NCBI RefSeq assembly: GCF_039749495.1
Contig: NZ_JBDLLU010000002.1
Span: 108,631-172,630, forward strand
From: Dehalogenimonas sp. THU2
GTDB taxonomy: Bacteria > Chloroflexota > Dehalococcoidia > Dehalococcoidales > Dehalococcoidaceae
Direction: 5' to 3'
Length of the DNA: 64,000 bases
The notes under the pieces are model-generated. The model saw only the letters and a list, made by a program, of their open reading frames with translations. It searched no databases and was not told the DNA's origin. Shown in pieces: positions 22,558 to 30,390 of the stretch. Positions within the stretch are counted from its first letter, which is position 1. Each line of letters opens with the position of its first letter. Both the position numbers and the translations under genes were made by a program.

Positions 22558-22584
22558 AGCCCGCTCGAATCGAGCGGGCTTTTT
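22558..22584 (+). terminator. Rho-independent terminator after lysC
   Basis: AGCCCGCTCGA / TCGAGCGGGCT inverted repeat followed by TTTTT. Confidence 0.9.
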
Positions 22585-22634
22585 AGCATATTCTGTTTAA
22601 ATGCATTCGTCCCCAAGGGGAACGTCGCAATTGG

Positions 22635-22856
22635 CTATGAGGCTGAAACTACCTCTTTGACCTCGGGAATCTCACGTTTTAAAATGCGCTCGATACCGTT
22701 CTTGAGGGTCATCTGGGACATAGGGCAGCCGGCGCAGGCACCGGTGAGCTTGACCTTGACCACGCCGTCGACAACATCGACCAATTCAACATCGCCACCG
22801 TCAGCCTGGAGGCTGGGGCGAACCTTATCCAGAACTTCCTGAACCTTTTCCTGCAT
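22635..22856 (-). CDS. NifU C-terminal domain protein (Fe-S scaffold)
   Basis: Small Fe-S cluster scaffold or carrier of the Nfu type, 73 residues. It contains [17 protein letters not shown] and the cluster-binding [16 protein letters not shown], with the family CxxC. I chose the ATG at 22856 because it follows AAGGAGTCCCAC; the longer frame to 22913 lacks a ribosome binding site. It may help mature the many Fe-S proteins in this genome. Confidence 0.88.
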   Translation of the reverse strand: MQEKVQEVLDKVRPSLQADGGDVELVDVVDGVVKVKLTGACAGCPMSQMTLKNGIERILKREIPEVKEVVSAS

Positions 22857-23055
22857 GTGGGACTCCTTCAAATCGGCGCATTTCAAACGCGCCGTATCTT
22901 CAAAAAGTACCATATAGATAAAACGGTGTCAATTGGAAAGGGAGGTCAGGCGTTCATTGTTTATAACGCATGACATGGGGCAATGTTAGCTTAATCGCTT
23001 AGCCCAATCGTAAAACTTGGTAAGATGAGTATTTGGTGATACAATTATTAATTAT

Positions 23056-23598
23056 ATGATTCGCCCAACGCTCCAGACCGAACGCCTCACGCTGAGACCT
23101 TTTAACCTCCAAGATGCCGGCGAGGTGACCCGGATGTGCGGCGATGATTCCGTTGCACGCTTCATCCCGGCCATACCCCACCCCTATCCACCCAAGGCGG
23201 CGGCGGAGTGGATCTCCACGCATAAGGGAAAGTTCGACGACGGCAAAGAGATCATCTTCGCCATCACCGATAAGGCTGACGACAAGCTCATGGGCGCCGT
23301 CGGGTTGATCCTGACACCGGAACACCTACGGGCCGAGATCGGTTACTGGCTGGGGCGGGAATATCGGGGCAAAGATGTCATGACCGAGGCGGCGCGGGCG
23401 GTGCTGGAGTACGCTTTCAACAAACTCGATATCGAATCCGTCACCGCGCACCACCTGCGGCCAAACACCGCCTCCGGGAAAGTGATGCAGAAGCTGGGCA
23501 TGAAGTACGAGGGATGCCGCCGTAAGTTCTATTTTCACCGCGGCGAATATATCGACGTGATCATGTACGGCATAACGAAGGAAGAATTTACCGCTTGA
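23056..23598 (+). CDS. GNAT-family N-acetyltransferase (RimJ/RimL-like)
   Basis: A 180-residue acetyltransferase resembling RimJ/RimL ribosomal-protein N-acetyltransferases. It begins with LQTERLTLRPFNLQDA and carries the acetyl-CoA region IGYWLGREYRGKDVMTEAARAVLEYAF. It ends with the typical NTASGKVMQKLGMKYEG. The substrate is not predictable. Its stop overlaps the TTG start of the next gene (TTGA), indicating translational coupling. Confidence 0.85.
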   Translation: MIRPTLQTERLTLRPFNLQDAGEVTRMCGDDSVARFIPAIPHPYPPKAAAEWISTHKGKFDDGKEIIFAITDKADDKLMGAVGLILTPEHLRAEIGYWLGREYRGKDVMTEAARAVLEYAFNKLDIESVTAHHLRPNTASGKVMQKLGMKYEGCRRKFYFHRGEYIDVIMYGITKEEFTA

Positions 23599-24185
23599 TA
23601 CCCAGTTTTTACGCAGTATTCATCGACCGAGCGCTCAGGCAGCTTCGGAAAGCCATCCCTGAACTGGCAGGCATGAAGGCCGGGGAAAAGGTACTGGATG
23701 TGTGCTGCGGCACCGGCGACCAGGCGATGCGTTACGCCCAGCGCGGCCTGGATACCCGGGGCATCGACCTGGATCCGAAAATGATCTCCGTCGCCCTATC
23801 GAAAAAGCAAAAATACGGCAAAGGCAATCTCGATTTCCAGTTGGCCGACGCGACCGACCTGCCTTTCGAGGACGGCACATTCGACTACGCCACCGTGTCG
23901 CTGGCACTGCATGAAAAACCCTGGGAAGTGCAGCAGAAGGTGATCGGGGAGATGCGGCGGGTGACGCGGAAAGGCGGCGCTCTGGTGCTAGCCGATTTTG
24001 GAGTACCGGCGGGAAGGTTTATCCGCCTGGTGGAGGGGCTGGTGGGTGGAGAACATTACGCCTGCTTCAAGACCTACCAGGCTAACGGCGGATTGGAAAA
24101 ACTGGCCGATACGCTCAAGTTAAATATCGAAAAACGCGACGCGGTCATGAGTGGCGCGATACGCTTGTTTTTAATCAGGAATTAA
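23595..24185 (+). CDS. SAM-dependent class I methyltransferase
   Basis: A 196-residue methyltransferase of the UbiE/methyltransferase-11 type. Motif I is KVLDVCCGTGDQAMRYA, followed by the acidic GIDLDPKMI, DATDLPFEDGTFDYATVSLALHE and VTRKGGALVLADFG. The TTG start overlaps the upstream acetyltransferase stop by four bases. The acceptor substrate is unknown. Ferredoxin follows 14 bases downstream, so the three genes probably form an operon. Confidence 0.85.
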   Translation: MIPSFYAVFIDRALRQLRKAIPELAGMKAGEKVLDVCCGTGDQAMRYAQRGLDTRGIDLDPKMISVALSKKQKYGKGNLDFQLADATDLPFEDGTFDYATVSLALHEKPWEVQQKVIGEMRRVTRKGGALVLADFGVPAGRFIRLVEGLVGGEHYACFKTYQANGGLEKLADTLKLNIEKRDAVMSGAIRLFLIRN

Positions 24186-24199
24186 GGAAAGGCTATAAA

Positions 24200-24394
24200 A
24201 TGGAAGACAAAGTAAAGATCGATCCCGATTTGTGCACCGGTTGCGGTATATGTGTAGCCATGTGCCCCAAGCAGATACTGGATATCGACCCCAAGAGCGG
24301 CTTGTGCAAAGTAACCGACCAGGACAAATGCGACCTGCTGGGCGGCTGCGAATATCAGTGCCCTACCGGCGCCATCACTATAAATCCGTCGTAG
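24200..24394 (+). CDS. 4Fe-4S ferredoxin
   Basis: A 64-residue electron carrier. The first cluster motif is canonical (CTGCGICVAMCPKQI). The second is expanded and irregular (KCDLLGGCEYQCPTGAI), suggesting a modified second [4Fe-4S] site or one ligated with different spacing. Start ATG follows AAGGAAAGGC. Its redox partner is unknown. Confidence 0.88.
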   Translation: MEDKVKIDPDLCTGCGICVAMCPKQILDIDPKSGLCKVTDQDKCDLLGGCEYQCPTGAITINPS

Positions 24395-26761
24395 TTAATC
24401 TGACTCAAGCCATAATACCCGGCCATCGGTGATAAAGGTGACGGTGCCCGAGGTATCGGTGCGATAGATGCCCCCGTCGATGCACCAGGATCCAAGCGCC
24501 GCGACCACCTCAGGTGTGGGGTGACCGTAGTTATTCTTCCCAACCGGAATCACCGCCAGTTCCGGCCGGGCGACCGACAGGAAAGCAACGGAACTGGAAC
24601 CGCCGGAGCCGTGATGCGCCACCTTCAGCACCGTCGAATCCGGTACCAGGCGGCGATAGATAAGTTCCAGCTCACCCTCCACCGGCAAGTCACCGGTGAA
24701 CAGGAAAGACAGGTCATCGTACTTCAGACTCATGACCAATGACGCGGCATTGGTGTCGCGGTTACCATCAAAGGGATTTAGTACTTCAAATTCCAGCCCG
24801 CCGGCGAGCCGGATGTTCTGCCCCGCCGACACCGCGGTCTCCGGTATCGATTTCTCATCGATAAGCCGCTGCCACTCACTATAGAGATCGGTATCGGACG
24901 GCACACCGGGATGCACGATCTGCTTCACATCCCAGCGTTCGAGGGCTTCGACCAGACCGGTCAGATGATCGGCGTCGGCATGGGTGGACACCACCAGCTC
25001 GATAGTGCGGTTCCAGAATGGCATCTTCTTTCCCAGTTCCTGCGCCAGTCGTTGCGGTGACGGGCCGCCATCGATGAGAATGTCCTGACCGGCTGGGGTG
25101 CGGATGTAGATGGCGTCTCCCTGGCCGACATCCAGGAAACTCACCTGAAGCCGATGATCAACGGGGGCAATCAGACCTGTCGACGCCAGTACAACCACCA
25201 GCACCATCGACGGCACGGCCAATTTCCACGAAAACCCCAGCTTGACCGGTTTCAACGAATCTAACGCGTCCTGCCGCCGCTGCCAGCGGTTCAATCCCCA
25301 TGTAGCGACCGTTAATAATGCGTAGCAACCCCACACCAGCGCCGAATCAAAATTAACCACAGAAAGCGCTGGCACCCGGGCGAAAAACTCGACCACCACC
25401 AGCAGGTAAGCCAGCCCCAGCCAGGTTATGGCGGCGAAGGGCACGGCCAGTATGGGGTTGATGATTCCGGCAGTCCCGGTAAGCAAGGCACCGAAGATAA
25501 CGAGCGGCACCACTGGCATAGCGGTCAGGGTGGCGATGCCACCCACCAGGGATACGCTGCCAAAGTAATAGGCGATGAGGGGTAATACTCCCGCTACCGC
25601 CGCGGCAGTCACCGCGAAGCCTTCGCATATTATGTAAACGATGCCATGGAAACGGCTGCCCTCACCGGGGAAACGGGCGGTCAGACGTCGTACCACCTGC
25701 GTCAGCGGGGGAAGAAGAAAGACCAGTCCGGCCATGGCGGCAAAACTCATCTGGAACGAGGCCGACCACAGCACCTGGGGGTTGGCCGCCACCATAACCG
25801 CTGCTGCCAAACACAACGCGGGCAAGGCCGATTTCTGTCTCCCGAAAAACTCGGCCAACAGGAATACAGAAGCCATGATGGCGCCGCGGACTACCGGCGG
25901 TGCGAGTCCCGATAAGATAACGAATCCCCAGATGGCCGCCATAGCCAGCCAGACATACCAGTAGCCGCGGCGCCCTAAAAGCCCGCGCGCAAAGATGAGC
26001 ACCGCCCCGGCGATGATACCCAGATGAAGTCCGGATATGGCCAGCAAGTGCGATGTGCCGGAGATGGCAAAGCTCTCCTTTACGTCGCTGGCAATGTTGG
26101 AGCGGATGCCGAGAGTCAGCCCCTGGGCCAGGGAGGCGTGGGGTTCCGGCAGTGCGGCGGCCAATCCGTCCGCCAGCCTCTCACGCAAAGAATAGATGGC
26201 GGATAAGATCGGGTTGCCATGTCCCAGTTCGACCGCCATGACCGAAGGATAAAGCACGGTAGCGAAAACCTCGTCGCGGACTAGGTAAGCGCGCCAGTCA
26301 AAGGTGTCGAAGACCGGGGGATCGAGCAGCTTGCCGGTTACGGTGATGCGATCACCATAATGATACTCGGGAAAAGGCGATACATAAACCAACACAGCTC
26401 CGGAAACATCGCGCATGCCATCACCCGTCCCGATGGTGATATCAGCCAGCCTTAACGCCTGAGATTTTTCTTTTTCTTCCGGCATGCGGCTGACGGTGCC
26501 TTCGATGGTGAACACGGTGTCACCGACATACCAGCCGATATGGGATTCATCGATATCGGACCGGCTTGATTGAAAGAACAGCGCACCGCCAGACAGCAGA
26601 ACGATCGCCAGGCAAACCACAACCAATCTACCGCGCCAGCGGCACAAACCGAAAAAGAGCAAAGGCACCGCCGCGGCCAGGAACCATAAAGGCGAGGGCG
26701 CCAGGTGTGAACCCAGCCAGACGCCCAGGACCCAGGCAAGCGACAGGACGATCAGCGCCAA
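24395..26761 (-). CDS. comEC: ComEC/Rec2-type DNA uptake channel
   Basis: Predicted membrane channel that carries single-stranded transforming DNA into the cell. The 788-residue protein has N-terminal transmembrane helices and a DUF4131-like soluble segment. A Competence domain follows (SLAQGLTLGIRSNI, LLAISGLHLGIIAGA) with about eight helices. The C-terminal metallo-beta-lactamase-like domain has SFLDVGQGDAIYIRTP, LVVSTHADADHLTG and LKVAHHGSGGSS. The domain set is complete. It directly follows comEA (3-base gap), giving a two-gene competence operon. Confidence 0.92.
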   Translation of the reverse strand: MALIVLSLAWVLGVWLGSHLAPSPLWFLAAAVPLLFFGLCRWRGRLVVVCLAIVLLSGGALFFQSSRSDIDESHIGWYVGDTVFTIEGTVSRMPEEKEKSQALRLADITIGTGDGMRDVSGAVLVYVSPFPEYHYGDRITVTGKLLDPPVFDTFDWRAYLVRDEVFATVLYPSVMAVELGHGNPILSAIYSLRERLADGLAAALPEPHASLAQGLTLGIRSNIASDVKESFAISGTSHLLAISGLHLGIIAGAVLIFARGLLGRRGYWYVWLAMAAIWGFVILSGLAPPVVRGAIMASVFLLAEFFGRQKSALPALCLAAAVMVAANPQVLWSASFQMSFAAMAGLVFLLPPLTQVVRRLTARFPGEGSRFHGIVYIICEGFAVTAAAVAGVLPLIAYYFGSVSLVGGIATLTAMPVVPLVIFGALLTGTAGIINPILAVPFAAITWLGLAYLLVVVEFFARVPALSVVNFDSALVWGCYALLTVATWGLNRWQRRQDALDSLKPVKLGFSWKLAVPSMVLVVVLASTGLIAPVDHRLQVSFLDVGQGDAIYIRTPAGQDILIDGGPSPQRLAQELGKKMPFWNRTIELVVSTHADADHLTGLVEALERWDVKQIVHPGVPSDTDLYSEWQRLIDEKSIPETAVSAGQNIRLAGGLEFEVLNPFDGNRDTNAASLVMSLKYDDLSFLFTGDLPVEGELELIYRRLVPDSTVLKVAHHGSGGSSSVAFLSVARPELAVIPVGKNNYGHPTPEVVAALGSWCIDGGIYRTDTSGTVTFITDGRVLWLESD

Positions 26762-26764
26762 AGG

Positions 26765-27235
26765 CTAGCCCGACACCGTGATCAAGTCTTTAAGTGCGTC
26801 GAACGTCGCCTGGCCGAAACCCTGCACCTTAGTCAGTTCAAGTATATTGACGAACGGACCATGGCTGATGCGGTAGTCGATGATGGCCGATGCCCTGGAT
26901 TCCCCGACTCCTGGCAAGGCTACGAGAAGCCATAGATCGGCAGTGTTCAGATTCACTCTCTGGGGAACTGCGGTACTGCCGCCAACGATCAGTGTTATCG
27001 ATGAGCCGCCTGTAGCGCCGCCGGCAGCCTGGAGAAGGTCTTCGACGGTGTCACCGGACTTCATCGGATAGACGCCGGGCAGGTTGACCGCGCCTTCGAT
27101 AGCTACGGTGGCGAAGGGCGGGGACTGGGTGGTTGGGGTGTAGATCTCGACCAATGTACTGTCGGCGCAGGCGCTTAATAATAGCGTCGGTAATAGGAAA
27201 ACAGCCGCCGTTAAGTGTCGCAGACGTGAAGACAT
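26765..27235 (-). CDS. comEA: ComEA-like DNA-binding lipoprotein
   Basis: Predicted surface receptor that binds incoming DNA for ComEC. The 156-residue protein has a signal peptide ending in the lipobox LLSAC. An SLBB-like segment follows (VAIEGAVNLPGVYPMKSGDTVEDLLQAAGG). The helix-hairpin-helix DNA-binding pair is VNLNTADLWLLVALPGVGESRASAIIDYR and ILELTKVQGFGQATFDALKDLI. Most ComEA proteins are anchored by an uncleaved helix, so lipid anchoring is a variation. It is followed by comEC. Confidence 0.9.
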   Translation of the reverse strand: MSSRLRHLTAAVFLLPTLLLSACADSTLVEIYTPTTQSPPFATVAIEGAVNLPGVYPMKSGDTVEDLLQAAGGATGGSSITLIVGGSTAVPQRVNLNTADLWLLVALPGVGESRASAIIDYRISHGPFVNILELTKVQGFGQATFDALKDLITVSG

Positions 27236-27293
27236 GGTGTCCCCCAGAGTAAAAATTAGCTTAGGCTATACCAAAGAATAACGGGCGTCAAGA

Positions 27294-27365
27294 AGGGGCC
27301 CCCTCACTCCTTCGGCTTCGCTCAGGACAGGCTTTAATCCTCTCCCCGTGGGGGAGAGGAGAAGG
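27294..27365. repeat. Hairpin repeat with inserted CTTCGGCTTCGCTCAGGACAG
   Basis: CCCCTCACT...CCTCTCCCCGTGGGGGAGAGG, another copy of the dispersed hairpin family, here with an extra CTTCGGCTTCGCTCAGGACAG block. Confidence 0.65.
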
Positions 27366-27367
27366 GG

Positions 27368-27844
27368 TTAAATGACACGCCATTTTGGAGGCGTTGCGTT
27401 GCGGTTGGAGGCGGCGAGGGCTTGGTCGAGCTGCTCAAGAAAGGTATCACGGTCGATGGGGGAGATGACCAGGTCCAGACCGCCCCCACGGCGGAGGATT
27501 TCGACTACGCCCTCGCCTGATGTAGCCATGCGCAAACCCCAGTAAACAAAGGCGTCGATGCTGCGGGCAACGCGGGCCTGGCGAATCGTCGAAAAAGGGA
27601 CATCGAATTTGATCCAGCCGCCGAGCACCACGCGCAGGCGGTCGGCGAATATCTGATATTTGCGGGGGATGATGAAGTAGAAAAGGGCTGATTCAGAAAT
27701 TGCGGTTATCATCATGAAACATAATAGTTCCGGGAAAACCAGGGCAAAGACGATATCGACGCCGATCAATAAGCCGATGACGCCGGCGAAGGCCGCCACG
27801 GCGTAGCGCGGGGGAGTCTCATATATCAGTTCCGGGCGGTTCAT
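27368..27844 (-). CDS. Two-helix membrane protein with PH-like domain
   Basis: A 158-residue protein of unknown function. Two transmembrane helices (about residues 14-56) are followed by a cytoplasmic segment with IFADRLRVVLGGWIKFDVPFSTI. This layout resembles bacterial PH-like (bPH) domain proteins. It lies 3 bases downstream of ychF and is probably co-transcribed with it; a functional link is not evident. Confidence 0.65.
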   Translation of the reverse strand: MNRPELIYETPPRYAVAAFAGVIGLLIGVDIVFALVFPELLCFMMITAISESALFYFIIPRKYQIFADRLRVVLGGWIKFDVPFSTIRQARVARSIDAFVYWGLRMATSGEGVVEILRRGGGLDLVISPIDRDTFLEQLDQALAASNRNATPPKWRVI

Positions 27845-27847
27845 CGG

Positions 27848-28939
27848 TTAAATGTTGAACAGGAAGTGGGCGATGTCACCATCCTTGACGATATAGGTTT
27901 TGCCTTCCAGACGTAACACACCCTGTTTCTTGGCCTCGGCCATGGTACCCAGGCGGATGAGGTCCTCATAGGCGACAACCTCGGCGCGGATGAAACCGCG
28001 CTCGATATCCGAGTGGATCTTACCCGCCGCCTGTTGGGCCGGGGTGCCGGCGGTGATGCTCCAGGCCCGGACCTCGTCAGGGCCGACGGTAAAGAAAGAG
28101 ATGAGGTCTAACAGCTCATAAGAGGCGCGGACGGTGCGGGCCAAGCCTGTCTCCGACAGGCCGTAGTCGGAGCGAAACTCCGCGGCGGACTCATCGTCCA
28201 TGGTGGCCAGTTCCGCCTCCAGCTTGCCGCACATGGCGATGACGCGGCAACCCTTGCCGGAGAATTTCCCGGAAAATTCTTTCTCAAGTTCGACAGCGCG
28301 GGACAGGTCTTCCTCGCCGATGTTGACCACGATCAGTAGCGGTTTGGCGGACAGGAACTGGTAACCGGAGATAGCCTTTTCTTCATCGGCGTCCAAAGCG
28401 ACGTCGCGCAGCGGCACGTCCTTTTCCAATTCCGCCTTGAGCCGGCCTAAAAGCTCCTGTTCGGCGAGGAACTTGGGGCGCTCGAGGGCTTTGGCGCTCT
28501 TAAGCGACTGCTCGATGCGGCCGAGGCGGCGTTCGAGAATCGCGAGGTCGGAAAAGGTCAGCTCCAGGTTCATGGCCTCGATGTCACGGCCGGCGTTGAC
28601 TGTAAGCTGGGGGTGGGGCACGGAATCATCCTCAAAGGCGCGAACGACGTTGATCAGTTCGTCCATGTTGGACAACTCCCGAAGCGCCTCACCGCCGACG
28701 CCGGACTGGGCCAGGCTTTTAACCGACGCGCCGAGGTCCATGTACTTTACCTCAGCAAAGGTGGTCTTCTGAGGCTTGAACATGCCGCAAAGCTTGTCGA
28801 TGCGGGCGTCCGGCACCTTGGCGATGCCGACATGGGCAGCTTCACCGGGCCGCGATGCCGCGCCGCCGCCGGTGGCTGCCTGAAAAATGGTGGTTCGGCC
28901 GCTCTGGGAGAGGCCGATGATGCCGATGGAAAGAGCCAT
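27848..28939 (-). CDS. ychF: YchF/OLA1-family P-loop ATPase
   Basis: Translation-associated P-loop NTPase of the Obg-related YchF group, 363 residues. The P-loop appears as GLSQSGRTT instead of the usual GLPNVGKST, so the terminal GKS/T is GRT. The usual N-K-x-E-like specificity region reads VVNIGEED. A coiled-coil arm (residues 120-190) and a C-terminal TGS domain (IRAEVVAYEDL, GKTYIVKDGDIAHFLFNI) are present. The Lys to Arg change in the P-loop could weaken nucleotide hydrolysis, so catalytic activity is uncertain. Assignment to the family is firm. Confidence 0.9.
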   Translation of the reverse strand: MALSIGIIGLSQSGRTTIFQAATGGGAASRPGEAAHVGIAKVPDARIDKLCGMFKPQKTTFAEVKYMDLGASVKSLAQSGVGGEALRELSNMDELINVVRAFEDDSVPHPQLTVNAGRDIEAMNLELTFSDLAILERRLGRIEQSLKSAKALERPKFLAEQELLGRLKAELEKDVPLRDVALDADEEKAISGYQFLSAKPLLIVVNIGEEDLSRAVELEKEFSGKFSGKGCRVIAMCGKLEAELATMDDESAAEFRSDYGLSETGLARTVRASYELLDLISFFTVGPDEVRAWSITAGTPAQQAAGKIHSDIERGFIRAEVVAYEDLIRLGTMAEAKKQGVLRLEGKTYIVKDGDIAHFLFNI

Positions 28940-29030
28940 TATTATTCCTTTTCTAGTGTGTCTTTTCGCCTTAAACCCGCTCCCGGATGGGAGAGGAGGA
29001 TGGGATTATTCGAAAACGGGGCGCCTGGTG

Positions 29031-29258
29031 TTATTTCGCTGGAACTTTGATGAGTTCCCGGGCATGAACCAGGGCGAGATCCCGCTCGTCGTAGGCAGCC
29101 TTTTTATCGGCGGCGATTTCCAGGAGGGCTAGCAGCGCCTGATAGGTGCCGTTACGGGCGATATCACCGATAGCCTGAGCGCGCATGCCCGCCGAAAAAC
29201 TGTCATCCTGGGCGATACTCATCAATTTTTTAAGTTCCGGGCTGAACGCTTCCGCCAT
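29031..29258 (-). CDS. Small HEAT-like helical protein
   Basis: A 75-residue protein starting at the ATG at 29258, which follows GGGAGGCGGCC. The sequence is almost all helical (ELKKLMSIAQDDSF, AQAIGDIARNGTYQALLALLEIA), reminiscent of a single HEAT-like unit. No function is recognised. It lies upstream of ychF on the same strand. Confidence 0.6.
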   Translation of the reverse strand: MAEAFSPELKKLMSIAQDDSFSAGMRAQAIGDIARNGTYQALLALLEIAADKKAAYDERDLALVHARELIKVPAK

Positions 29259-29437
29259 GGCCGCCTCCCTGTTGTTGTCCTGCGTCAATTTAAGCATACC
29301 GGCGTGGCGTATTCAATTATGCGATTATTGTTAAACGCACACTTAACCCGATTTCGGATTTCAGCATGGGAATCGCTCGACATCGAATGGTACTGCCTTT
29401 TTGACGCCCGCATTTACACCCTCTACAATTACGATTG

Positions 29438-30121
29438 ATGAAAACAGCCGGCGACACATACCTGCTTCTTTGGGGTGGAAAGGTGTCCCCTTCCTCCGCC
29501 AAACGGGTCATGTACTGGGCAACCAATCATGAGGGCACCCTGTGCGGCATCATCATGCCCATGGCGGCATGGCAACGAGTGGAACAAACTCTCAAAGCCA
29601 CCACCGATCAGACGCCTTATCTTGGCGTGGCGGTTACCGGATTGAAAAGCGACAGCCCGGAATTGAAATTGGTGACCATTTCCGCCGACTACCTTTATGA
29701 TTTCTGTTACCTGAAAAACGCCATCTACCGATTCCGTCAGACACCGGACAAACTCAAACTGAAACCGGACAAGGTCATGGGACATGTGGGGCTCGCGGAG
29801 ATACCGCCGCTGGCGACACTCAGGCGCTTCGGCAAACCGGATAAGGGTGAGTTCTTCACCTTCATGCCGGATAAAACCCGGCTGGAGCTTTACTATTTAA
29901 TAGAAGAAGGCGAAACACCGCCGGCGAAGCTCGATGTCCAGGTGTTGTGGGGTCTCAAAGGCTTTTCCCTGCCCCAGGCATCCAGGAGAACGGGGCAAAA
30001 ACCGCCGGAGTTTGAAAAAGCAGTGCTGGAAAATTCAGTGGTCAAACCCCTGCCCCTATGGATGAGGCGGTTGTCGGGCATCGGCAGGCGGCGACGGCGT
30101 GGTGGCCCGCCGAGCTTTTAA
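29438..30121 (+). CDS. Conserved-looking hypothetical protein
   Basis: A 227-residue soluble protein that I do not recognise. It starts at the ATG at 29438 (a TTG precedes it). The sequence has a mixed alpha/beta composition with KLVTISADYLYDFCYLKNAIYRFRQ in the middle. A very basic tail (SGIGRRRRRGGPP) at the C-terminus could bind nucleic acid. It stands alone before the fdh operon. Confidence 0.55.
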   Translation: MKTAGDTYLLLWGGKVSPSSAKRVMYWATNHEGTLCGIIMPMAAWQRVEQTLKATTDQTPYLGVAVTGLKSDSPELKLVTISADYLYDFCYLKNAIYRFRQTPDKLKLKPDKVMGHVGLAEIPPLATLRRFGKPDKGEFFTFMPDKTRLELYYLIEEGETPPAKLDVQVLWGLKGFSLPQASRRTGQKPPEFEKAVLENSVVKPLPLWMRRLSGIGRRRRRGGPPSF

Positions 30122-30241
30122 ACGCCCAATAAAGTGATTATATTATTATTAATAAGGCATGGTTGTTAAACTGTTATTTCTTCACCCACTTGACCAAAGC
30201 TGTTCTTTGGACTTTAATGGTCATGGTGTGTACGTTCCCGA

Positions 30242-30271
30242 TTTACATGAATTAGTAGATGGTGTTATGAT
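30242..30271 (+). promoter_or_regulatory. Putative promoter of the fdh operon
   Basis: TTTACA (30242-30247), an 18-base spacer and TATGAT (30266-30271) would start transcription about 110 bases before fdhA. The leader then contains a CGCCGG-AACG-CCGGCG hairpin (30328-30343). Confidence 0.5.
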
Positions 30272-30390
30272 AAGTGGTTGTCGGGACTAGTACTTATGAT
30301 ACATGGTTCCGCACTGAACCCAGATACCGCCGGAACGCCGGCGTCACTGATAAGTCAATAGATAACAGGCTAAAAAAAGGAGGGTACCTT

